Shown here: positions 15,906 through 23,211 of the stretch, in pieces
Position numbering within the stretch: the stretch's first letter is position 1
Layout: each line of letters starts with the position of its first letter
From: Lachnospiraceae bacterium UBA4364
GTDB taxonomy: Bacteria; Bacillota; Clostridia; Lachnospirales; Lachnospiraceae
DNA length: 64,000 nucleotides
Assembly (NCBI GenBank): GCA_002393955.1
Contig: DGSK01000011.1
Coordinates: 6,326 to 70,325 of the forward strand
Direction of reading: 5' to 3'
The notes under the pieces: generated by a model
What the model saw: only the letters and a program-made list of their open reading frames with translations
What the model was told of the DNA's origin: nothing
The model's database searches: none
Translations under genes and position numbers: made by a program

Positions 15906-16778
15906 TCATTTAAGCAGTTCCCAGAAGCTTACTGCACTTGCAGCCGCCACATTCAGCGAATCAACACCGTTATGCATAGGGATCATGACACGATAGTCAC
16001 AGGCATATATGGTTTCTTCCGGAAGACCTGCCCCTTCATTACCAAGGACTACGGCAAGCTTTTCATTTGTCCGTATTTCCTCATTATCTATACCGACGGA
16101 ATCTTCGGTCAAGGCCATTGCAACCGTTGCAAAGCCCAATGACTTAAGTTTTCGGATCAGAACTGTTCCTTCGGATTCAGACTTTGTCGCCTTGGTCCAG
16201 GGAATCTGGAACACAGTTCCCATGCTGACTCTCGAAGCCCTCCTGGAAAGCGGATCCACTGACGAGTAGTTTAAAAGTACTCCCTCCATTCCCAGAGCCG
16301 CAGCAGACCTGATTATTGCACCGGCATTCGTAGGATTCACCACATCATCAAGAACAACTATCCGCTTTTTGCCCTGACAGAATTCATCCACCGAAAGGAC
16401 AGATTTGCGTCTCAGTGTCATCCACAGTCCACGGACCAGTGTATATCCTGTAAGTCTGGTTACCAGCTCAGTATCTGCTGTATAGACCGGAATATTTTCC
16501 GCTTTCTCAGTCCCCCACTTCTTCTCCATCATATCAAAAACAGGACCGGCCTCTGATTCGATCCTGCTTTTTTCTACCAGCACCGACAGAGGCTCATATC
16601 CGGCCTCCAGAGCCCGCAGGATCACATTGCAGCTTTCTGCAAGAAATATCCCTGTATCCGGTTCATAATACCTGAACAGCTGTGACTCCGAAAGCCTTTC
16701 GAACACATCCAGCTCCGGTGCATTTATATCATTTATCTCAATAAAATTCACTTTACAATAGGATGTTTCAGTTGACAA
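15906..16778 (-). CDS. TrmH/SpoU-family RNA 2'-O-ribose methyltransferase
   Basis: This enzyme methylates a ribose in rRNA or tRNA using S-adenosylmethionine in a knotted SPOUT fold. The three SpoU motifs are clear: DDVVNPTNAGAIIRSAAALG, VVLGNEGAGLPEE and IPMHNGVDSLNVAAASAV at the C-terminus. The first ~110 residues are an RNA-binding substrate domain (LSVLVEKSRI and neighbours). I choose the TTG at 16778, because AGGAGG stands six bases before it; the longer frame to a GTG at 16850 has no ribosome-binding site. The exact RNA target cannot be told. It follows the chemoreceptor gene by ~80 bases on the same strand. Confidence 0.88.
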   Translation of the reverse strand: MSTETSYCKVNFIEINDINAPELDVFERLSESQLFRYYEPDTGIFLAESCNVILRALEAGYEPLSVLVEKSRIESEAGPVFDMMEKKWGTEKAENIPVYTADTELVTRLTGYTLVRGLWMTLRRKSVLSVDEFCQGKKRIVVLDDVVNPTNAGAIIRSAAALGMEGVLLNYSSVDPLSRRASRVSMGTVFQIPWTKATKSESEGTVLIRKLKSLGFATVAMALTEDSVGIDNEEIRTNEKLAVVLGNEGAGLPEETIYACDYRVMIPMHNGVDSLNVAAASAVSFWELLK

Positions 16779-16860
16779 TGGCACCCTCCTGCCATAATCA
16801 GCCTGAGGATGCCACTTGTAAATTACTTCATTACAGTTTATGGATATCACTTAAAGCAGA

Positions 16861-17817
16861 TCAGTGCATATCCTTCACGATAGGATCGAGCTGGGAAACA
16901 AGATTATCGATATTTTCAAACACACCGCTCTTGGTAGTTCCCAGCGAATTTACTTTTTCAAGCTGGACCATCAGGCGGTTGCAGTCATTATTGATATCAT
17001 CGAATTTATTCTCAATGACACCGATCTGCTCGGAAGCCTCATCAGTAGCAACACGTATGCTTTCCTGTACTTCATCGGATTTACCGGTACTTGTTATGAT
17101 ATTCTCGAAAGTGACATAGGCTTCATCCACGGTGGCAATGCTGCTGTCAAGATTATCAAGCGACACCTGGATACTCCTGGACATTTTCTCACTCTCGACA
17201 TCAACCGTAGCTATAGACTTATTTACCTGTTCGATAAGTACCTTGATCTCATCCGCAAGTTTTCTGACTTCTTCCGCCACCACCGCAAATCCACGTCCGG
17301 CCTCTCCTGCTCTCGCCGCTTCAATGGAAGCATTCAGTGCCAGCAGATTAGTCTGGGAAGCGATGCCCACGATATCCTGCATATAACCGGATATTTCATC
17401 AACAGATCCCTTAAAGCCCTCAAAGCTGGTCTCCATTTCCTCAAAGCTCTGCTTTACTTCATTTGAATTCTGCTTCATCTGCTCAAGTTTATTCTGTGCA
17501 GCCCTGACACTGTCAGTGATTTCTTCCTTAACATCTTCAAGACGCCTGGTCGTATCGTTAACATTTGAAAATACGGCACTGAAATCATTGATCTCATTCT
17601 TAAGTTCCTGATTATATGTCAGTATGACTTCGAAGGTATCCGACATCTTTTTGAGTTCTGTAAGCGATTCTACCTCATTATTTACCAGTTCCTTCCTGCA
17701 GTATGTAATAGATTCAGAAATATATGCGATGGCATTCTTATCATTCTCGATATCGTAACCGTCACTTACTTTTACTGCGGTCTGATTTACAGCCTTGTTT
17801 TTACTAAATAATCCCAT
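16861..17817 (-). CDS. Soluble methyl-accepting chemotaxis protein
   Basis: This 318-residue receptor has no membrane helix. An N-terminal helical part (residues 1-110) leads into the receptor hairpin with the conserved tip NLLALNASIEAARAGEAGRG, which contacts CheA and CheW, and a returning helix. It has no sensor domain of its own. The FIST-domain gene lies directly upstream with 16 bases between, so FIST probably senses for it in the cytoplasm. ATG 17817 has AGGAGG nine bases before; two earlier in-frame ATGs (17841, 17823) lack one. Glutamates and glutamines around the methylation helices are present but methylation is not provable here. Confidence 0.9.
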   Translation of the reverse strand: MGLFSKNKAVNQTAVKVSDGYDIENDKNAIAYISESITYCRKELVNNEVESLTELKKMSDTFEVILTYNQELKNEINDFSAVFSNVNDTTRRLEDVKEEITDSVRAAQNKLEQMKQNSNEVKQSFEEMETSFEGFKGSVDEISGYMQDIVGIASQTNLLALNASIEAARAGEAGRGFAVVAEEVRKLADEIKVLIEQVNKSIATVDVESEKMSRSIQVSLDNLDSSIATVDEAYVTFENIITSTGKSDEVQESIRVATDEASEQIGVIENKFDDINNDCNRLMVQLEKVNSLGTTKSGVFENIDNLVSQLDPIVKDMH

Positions 17818-17833
17818 AGTCAGCATCCTCCTA

Positions 17834-18889
17834 TCATTCAAATACCACGCAGGTCATTGTCTGGTTCACAAACTGTCCGTTATAGTGCTCGCCATACCCG
17901 ATAAGCCCGCAGGAGGTACCGAGTGATGCTATCGCGCCAAGGTAATTATTCAGTTCACCTTTGTCCTGAAGCACAAGATATCTGAATACGCAGTTAACAG
18001 AATAAACAGCCGATACGGATCTGAAATCATTTTTTATCGCATTCAGAGTATCTGCCGCCACTTCCATGGGATCACGCATTGCAAGAAGTGTCAGTATATC
18101 CGAATCATTAACCTGACGGAAGCAGGTCAATCCGTTTCCCTCTACACCCTTAATCGAAACGATGCATATGTCATCACCGATCATCTTACCAAGGGGATTT
18201 ACAAAGGTCTGCTTCTCAATCGCCTTTTCTGTACAGCCCGCGATCTCCATGTATACCTGCTTTGCAGGCCGTCCGTTAAGTTCTCCTACGTAGTATCTGC
18301 TCTTGTCAGTCTTTGACGCAAGGAGTGATATATCGCTTGCAGGCTTGTAGATATTTTCCTTATAAGCCTTAACCTTGCCGTTATTATTCTTTATAAGAGC
18401 ATATGCCATACCATCCTCATATATCCGGCCGTTGGCAGCGACTTTACCTGCATCTCCGGTTGCTCCCATGAGCTGCAGATTATATTTTTTCAAAAGAAGA
18501 TTCAATGTATTCATTACACCGGCATCATTACCTGAACAAAAATCGATCAGCGCCGTATCATTCCTGCCAGGATTAACTTTCTTAAGATCCCCCTGCAGTC
18601 TGGATATAAACTTAGCCGGCTTCTTGGACACATTCTCCAGAACACCCGCGGCACATGTCACTCCGTCTGTAAAAGCAGTTATTGATACCCCTTTTTCCAG
18701 GACATTCTTGTTGTACCCCATCGCAATACATCCGATACTTGGGATTCCCGGGAAAAGACTCTCGAGCTCTGCAACACAGCTCTCAAAGTAATCTGCAGTA
18801 GCTGTCATGATGATAAGCTTCGGACTGCTTAACCCGCTTACAGCATCCCTGACCCGTCCTGATGAACCTGTTCCGTAAAATACCTTCAT
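17834..18889 (-). CDS. FIST-domain sensor protein
   Basis: This 351-residue cytosolic protein consists of a FIST_N domain (residues ~20-200, with IIMTATADYFESCV, FPGIPSIGCIAMGYNKN and LMGATGDAG) followed by a FIST_C domain (residues ~215-345, with NPLGKMIGDDICIV and ending LIGYGEHYNGQFVNQTMTCVVF). FIST domains are predicted to bind small ligands such as amino acids and are often linked to chemotaxis or signalling modules. Here the next gene on the same strand is a receptor without a sensor domain, an arrangement that suggests a two-piece chemoreceptor. ATG 18889 is the natural start. The ligand is unknown. Confidence 0.9.
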   Translation of the reverse strand: MKVFYGTGSSGRVRDAVSGLSSPKLIIMTATADYFESCVAELESLFPGIPSIGCIAMGYNKNVLEKGVSITAFTDGVTCAAGVLENVSKKPAKFISRLQGDLKKVNPGRNDTALIDFCSGNDAGVMNTLNLLLKKYNLQLMGATGDAGKVAANGRIYEDGMAYALIKNNNGKVKAYKENIYKPASDISLLASKTDKSRYYVGELNGRPAKQVYMEIAGCTEKAIEKQTFVNPLGKMIGDDICIVSIKGVEGNGLTCFRQVNDSDILTLLAMRDPMEVAADTLNAIKNDFRSVSAVYSVNCVFRYLVLQDKGELNNYLGAIASLGTSCGLIGYGEHYNGQFVNQTMTCVVFE

Positions 18890-19031
18890 ACTCTTTTTCC
18901 TTTCTTTGTTGTTGCCCCCGTCAATGCTGCCATAATTACTTTAATATTTTACCATTTTTCGGCTACTGTATTCAATCAGAATATCAGCTTCAAATACTCC
19001 TAAAATGGCTCCATAAACAGAAAGCCGGTGC

Positions 19032-20162
19032 TTACAGCCCGAAAAACGCATCCAGACCATCGATTATCCCTGCGGCATTTAATCTGAGCCGGCTTTCACT
19101 GTGGTCGCTGGCCTTATCCCCAAGCTCAAGGTCTATACTGGGTATGCTGGAATAAGATGTCTGCGTCAGATCTATAGCCATGCTTCCCCCTGAGAATATC
19201 TTTACCCCCTGTCCTTTAAGGCCGGTTATGATGCTGTCTCCCAGAGCATGGCTTTTCTGCCATGTGCTTGCCACCGGCTCCATAGCACGGTAGCTTGCCA
19301 CATCAGGAACAGAGCAGTAGAACGCCCCCTTATCGGACTCTGAGCTGTCCCAGTGGATTGCAATATGGCAGTCCGCATATTCATTTGCCAGTACCGTCCT
19401 TGCCACATTGTCCAGCTGCACATCATCGGTCTCCCTTATCATTAGTACACTGTAACCGGCATCCAGAAGCACTTCCTTTAGTATAAGCGCCTGCGCCAGG
19501 GTTACACTGCTCTCAGACTTTCCGTCTCCGAAGGTCATACCTGAAGAAACTGCAACTGCTTTAGTGGCACCTGTCCCCGTGGTACCTCCTGTCACTTTGG
19601 GCGATCCGTCCGGATGGCACTGAGTCTTTACGCTCTGCCCTCCCTTGGTGCCATGCCCTGCATTTACGCATACCACATATTTTCCTCTGACAGGATCGGG
19701 ATTCTTATATAGTGTCGCCGTCCCTGAGTGTATAGCTGAAAAAGATGCGTAGGTCATACTGTCAGTAAGGGACACAGAAGATACAGCAATGTCACCTGTC
19801 ACATATGCTTCGCTCTCACCGGAATCAGCCTCAGCAGCTGATTCCGATACAGTTCCTGCATCATCCTCTCCGTCTTCCGAAACAGTTTCTTCAGGTGCAT
19901 TTCCTTCTGAACCGTCAGATGAATTTCCGTCAGTTTCTTCCGTTGTTTTGCTTTCATCTTCCTGCTGTGCATCATCATGCTGTATCTGCACGATATTCTC
20001 TTTCCTTCCGGTCCCCCCCTCATTCGGATTGAGTATAAGAGTCACCTCACGAAGAGGTTCCTCCGCAGCCTCATTTTCAACGCCTGCATCATTCTTAGTA
20101 CAGGAACAAAGCAGACAGGCTGCTAATGCAGATGAAATGATCGTTCTAAGCACTTTCTTCAT
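19032..20162 (-). CDS. Lipoprotein N-acetylmuramoyl-L-alanine amidase (Amidase_3)
   Basis: This exported enzyme cuts the bond between N-acetylmuramic acid and the peptide in peptidoglycan. The N-terminus MKKVLRTIISSALAACLLCSC is a lipoprotein signal with Cys ~21 as lipidation site. A long acidic, Ser/Glu/Asp-rich linker (residues ~30-120) follows. The catalytic domain shows the zinc ligands His in VCVNAGHGTKGG, Glu in KSESSVTLAQAL and His in CHIAIHWDSSES, and a late Glu in DLELGDKASDHSESR. The start is ATG 20162; an in-frame GTG three codons earlier is possible. It would act at the outer face of the membrane, perhaps in cell separation or wall turnover. Confidence 0.9.
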   Translation of the reverse strand: MKKVLRTIISSALAACLLCSCTKNDAGVENEAAEEPLREVTLILNPNEGGTGRKENIVQIQHDDAQQEDESKTTEETDGNSSDGSEGNAPEETVSEDGEDDAGTVSESAAEADSGESEAYVTGDIAVSSVSLTDSMTYASFSAIHSGTATLYKNPDPVRGKYVVCVNAGHGTKGGQSVKTQCHPDGSPKVTGGTTGTGATKAVAVSSGMTFGDGKSESSVTLAQALILKEVLLDAGYSVLMIRETDDVQLDNVARTVLANEYADCHIAIHWDSSESDKGAFYCSVPDVASYRAMEPVASTWQKSHALGDSIITGLKGQGVKIFSGGSMAIDLTQTSYSSIPSIDLELGDKASDHSESRLRLNAAGIIDGLDAFFGL

Positions 20163-20279
20163 ATAAACCACATCCTGTTAATTCATATTTCTTCTATTCA
20201 CACCGGCCCCCCGGCCAGCCTCTTTTCGTCTGATACAGTAATGATAAACACATTGCATAGTAAAAGCAATTACCTAATA

Positions 20280-20313
20280 CAAAAACCGGGACCGTATTTC
20301 AGTCCCGGTTTTC
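20280..20313 (-). terminator. Terminator of the aldolase gene
   Basis: AAAACCGGGAC (20282-20292) pairs with GTCCCGGTTTT (20302-20312); on the minus strand the hairpin ends in a T-run. It lies 36 bases past the aldolase stop. Confidence 0.92.
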
Positions 20314-20348
20314 CATTTTCAAATATTGTTTATGCGATCAGCCTGTCT

Positions 20349-21215
20349 TCAAGCCTTGCCTGCTGCCTCAAATGCCTCGCAGAGCTCTTTAGCCTTTGCG
20401 ATGATAGCATCTGAACCGGGCTTAAGAAGCTTTCTGGGATCATATCCCTTACCCTCAAGATCCTTACCATCCTCGATGTACTTACGAGTAGCTGCTGCGA
20501 ATACGAGCTGAAGCTCAGTATTGATATTGATCTTGGATACGCCAAGACCTACAGCCTTCTTGGTCTGCTCGAAAGGAATACCGGAACCACCGTGAAGAAC
20601 CATGGGCTTTCCACCGATAGCAGCCTTGATCTCAGCAAGACGGTCAAAGTTAAGTCCTGCCCAGTCTGCGGGATACTTGCCGTGGATGTTACCGATACCT
20701 GCTGCCAGGAAATCTACACCGAGATCAGCAATAAGTTTGCACTCTGCAGGATCAGCAAGCTCACCTGCGGAAGCAACACCGTCTTCTACACCGCCGATGC
20801 CGCCAACTTCACACTCCACTGAAACACCCTTGCTGTGTGCAAGTGCGATGATCTCCTTGGACTTCTCGATGTTCTCCTCGATACCGAAATGTGAACCGTC
20901 GAACATTACTGAAGAATAACCAACTTCGATGCACTTCTTAGCGCCTTCGAATGTACCATGGTCAAGGTGAAGAGCAACGGGAACAGTGATACCCATAGAA
21001 TCGATAAGGTCGTTAACCATATCTACAACCAGCTTGTAGCCGCCCATGTACTTTGCAGCACCTTCTGAAGTCTGGATCATAACGGGTGTCTTTGTCTCCT
21101 CAACAGCCGTGAGGATGCACTTTGTCCACTCAAGGTTGTTTGTGTTGAAAGCCGGTATAGCATAGTGACCTTCAAGCGCTTTGTTGACCATCTCTGTAGC
21201 TGAAACGATTGCCAT
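20349..21215 (-). CDS. fba: Class II fructose-1,6-bisphosphate aldolase
   Basis: This zinc enzyme of glycolysis splits fructose-1,6-bisphosphate into dihydroxyacetone phosphate and glyceraldehyde-3-phosphate. Metal and substrate sites are visible: HLDHGTFEGAKK (Asp base and His), DGSHFGIEENI, ECEVGGIGGVEDG, GNIHGKYPADWAGLNF, MVLHGGSGIP and INTELQLVFAAA. At 288 residues it is of the usual length. It has a strong ribosome-binding site (AGGAGG), its own promoter at 21260-21288 and its own terminator at 20280-20313, so it is a single-gene transcript. Codon use is strongly biased to a few codons, as expected for a highly expressed gene. Confidence 0.97.
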   Translation of the reverse strand: MAIVSATEMVNKALEGHYAIPAFNTNNLEWTKCILTAVEETKTPVMIQTSEGAAKYMGGYKLVVDMVNDLIDSMGITVPVALHLDHGTFEGAKKCIEVGYSSVMFDGSHFGIEENIEKSKEIIALAHSKGVSVECEVGGIGGVEDGVASAGELADPAECKLIADLGVDFLAAGIGNIHGKYPADWAGLNFDRLAEIKAAIGGKPMVLHGGSGIPFEQTKKAVGLGVSKININTELQLVFAAATRKYIEDGKDLEGKGYDPRKLLKPGSDAIIAKAKELCEAFEAAGKA

Positions 21216-21259
21216 AAAAATATCCTCCTATTTGATAAATTGTATTAAATAACACATAA

Positions 21260-21288
21260 ATTTTATATTCTTTCAGTATAAAAATCAA
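21260..21288 (-). promoter_or_regulatory. Promoter of the aldolase gene
   Basis: The minus strand reads TTGATT (21288-21283), 17 bases, TAAAAT (21265-21260). The predicted start leaves a leader of ~40 bases with AGGAGG before ATG 21215. Confidence 0.7.
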
Positions 21289-21355
21289 GGTGACGTAATG
21301 CTTTATTTTACGCACATCCGCAGGCGGTTTACATATTAAACTTATGCAAACCGGT

Positions 21356-22201
21356 CTATTCCAACTCAATTATCACCACTTCCGGCTGATTGAAATACCT
21401 GGGAAGCGGCGTGCTCTCCCTGCCCAGCCCCCTGCTTACTTCCATAAGACTCCCGTTAGGTAATCCATAAAGTCCGTTCACATATTCTGCCATCAGCCCC
21501 TGGTCCGGTGCAAAAAGGCCCTTATCTACAAATGGGATAAAGAGCTGTCCCGCATGGGCATGTCCTGCCATTATCAGGTCAAAATCATACTTTTCATATG
21601 TATCCACCCGCTCCGGTCTGTGGGTAAGCAGCACCCTGATGTGTGAATCATCGGTCTGTGCATATGCCCTATCCAGCTGCTCTTTCCACTGCTTATCCGT
21701 CATGTCAGTGGGATCGTCCACTCCGCATATATCTATCAGGCAGCCGTTTATCTCCACCGTCTCGCAGTTTCCCTCCAGGACATGCACTCCTATCCCTTTA
21801 AGGTATGCCTTCATTTCATCCTGCCTGCGGCTCCAGAATTCATGGTTTCCCGTCACATAGTAGCAGGGATATTTTGACACAAGATATTCTGCAGTGATCT
21901 TTGCATTTCCTTCATCCAGCACATCATCAAAAAAATCCCCGCCAAGCATGACGATGTCCGGAGATTCCTTATCGATCCTGTTCAAAAGCCATTTCTGGTC
22001 TTTGCCGTAATAACAGGAATGCAGATCGGTGATAAGTGCAAAACGCACGCTTCCACCGTCAACCTTCTCATGATCGACTATAAGCCGCTCCGTCACAGGA
22101 ATCCATGTAGATAAAGAAAAAAGAATGAACAGTATCAGCACTGATATTTTGGCGATAAGGACATTTTTTTTATTGTTATGCTTTTTCTTTTCCACATCCA
22201 T
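21356..22201 (-). CDS. Membrane-anchored calcineurin-like metallophosphoesterase
   Basis: This 281-residue protein has one N-terminal membrane helix (residues ~15-35) and an outward-facing phosphoesterase domain of the YaeI/YkuE type. The five metal-binding blocks are present: LITDLHSCYYG, MLGGDFFDDV, VTGNHEFW, VLLTHRPERV and MAGHAHAGQLF. Members of this group hydrolyse phosphodiesters, in some cases lipids, but the substrate here cannot be predicted. It follows the diacylglycerol-kinase-like gene by nine bases on the same strand, which hints at a role in lipid metabolism and at co-transcription with the methionine operon upstream. Confidence 0.9.
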   Translation of the reverse strand: MDVEKKKHNNKKNVLIAKISVLILFILFSLSTWIPVTERLIVDHEKVDGGSVRFALITDLHSCYYGKDQKWLLNRIDKESPDIVMLGGDFFDDVLDEGNAKITAEYLVSKYPCYYVTGNHEFWSRRQDEMKAYLKGIGVHVLEGNCETVEINGCLIDICGVDDPTDMTDKQWKEQLDRAYAQTDDSHIRVLLTHRPERVDTYEKYDFDLIMAGHAHAGQLFIPFVDKGLFAPDQGLMAEYVNGLYGLPNGSLMEVSRGLGRESTPLPRYFNQPEVVIIELE

Positions 22202-22210
22202 ATAACTAGC

Positions 22211-23209
22211 CTACTCACTGTATCTGACCATGCAAAGTCTCTTCTGCATGCACTCCACTTCTATGGACACAGCCTTAGTCTCCACTTCACCATCGGTATG
22301 AACATACAGATTTTCGCCGCTCCAGATGGTAAGCCTGCTGCCCTTTCCGAAATAAACGCCCTCCACATCCTTATGTGTTCCCTTATACATCTTCGGAAGA
22401 GCCATCGCCACCTCGCGCCTGGTCAGCCTGTTTGTATAGACATAATCAAATACACCGTCATCACAGGCTGCGTCAGGTGCAAACATAAGCCCGCCGCCCT
22501 GGTATTTATGATTCATCACCGCCACCAGCATGCTCTTTGACATGCGCTTCTTTTCACCGGTATCTTCATTTTCGATAGTGATATCGGTAACAGGTGACAG
22601 CGCCAGCTGTTTCATGCATATGGCAGGGTAACTGAGCGCACCCGCATCAAATTTATTGAGAGCCTTCTTCGCCCTTGAATGCATGGCCTCCGCACATACG
22701 GAAGCATCAAGCCCCATTCCGCAGCTTACCGCAAAGTATCTGCTCTTTCCGTTTTGCTTTTCATCTTCTGCCTCAAGATATGTAAGTTTCCCCAGATCAT
22801 AATAAGCACATCGGCCTTCCTCTTTTTTCAGAGACCGCATTATGCCCCTGAATATCTCCACAGGCTTCTTCGGATACTGAAGTCCCCTTGCCAGGTCATT
22901 GGATGAACCTACGGGAATATATGCAAACTGCACTCTCTTAAAAGGATCGTCCTCCGGGTGGCTGTTCTCATACATAAGCATCCCCTGCAGTGCTGTATTG
23001 AAAGTCCCGTCACCGCCAAGCACAAAAACAGTCAGATGTCCTTTATCCTTTTCCAGAAGCTTCCTCACTATCAGATCGGCGCCCCTGTCTCTTGCAGTAA
23101 GATACCCTCTGAAAGGCTCTTCTATCTTTCTGACATCCTCTATCAGATTGTGCCTTTCGATCTGGCCTTTCCCGATTCCCGATGCCGGATTCATCACAAA
23201 ATAAAGCAT
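22211..23209 (-). CDS. Diacylglycerol kinase-family lipid kinase (YegS/DgkB/BmrU type)
   Basis: This soluble or peripheral enzyme phosphorylates a lipid hydroxyl, usually diacylglycerol. It opens with FVMNPASGIGKG and has the nucleotide-binding signature VLGGDGTFNTALQGM and the substrate-loop motif PVGSSNDLARGL, then a C-terminal beta-rich domain including GGGLMFAPDAACDDGVFDY. ATG 23209 is the start; it overlaps the end of metH (stop at 23212-23214) closely without overlap of reading. The next gene is a membrane phosphoesterase. In Firmicutes DgkB recycles diacylglycerol from lipoteichoic acid synthesis, and that is the likeliest role. Confidence 0.9.
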   Translation of the reverse strand: MLYFVMNPASGIGKGQIERHNLIEDVRKIEEPFRGYLTARDRGADLIVRKLLEKDKGHLTVFVLGGDGTFNTALQGMLMYENSHPEDDPFKRVQFAYIPVGSSNDLARGLQYPKKPVEIFRGIMRSLKKEEGRCAYYDLGKLTYLEAEDEKQNGKSRYFAVSCGMGLDASVCAEAMHSRAKKALNKFDAGALSYPAICMKQLALSPVTDITIENEDTGEKKRMSKSMLVAVMNHKYQGGGLMFAPDAACDDGVFDYVYTNRLTRREVAMALPKMYKGTHKDVEGVYFGKGSRLTIWSGENLYVHTDGEVETKAVSIEVECMQKRLCMVRYSE

Positions 23210-23211
23210 GA

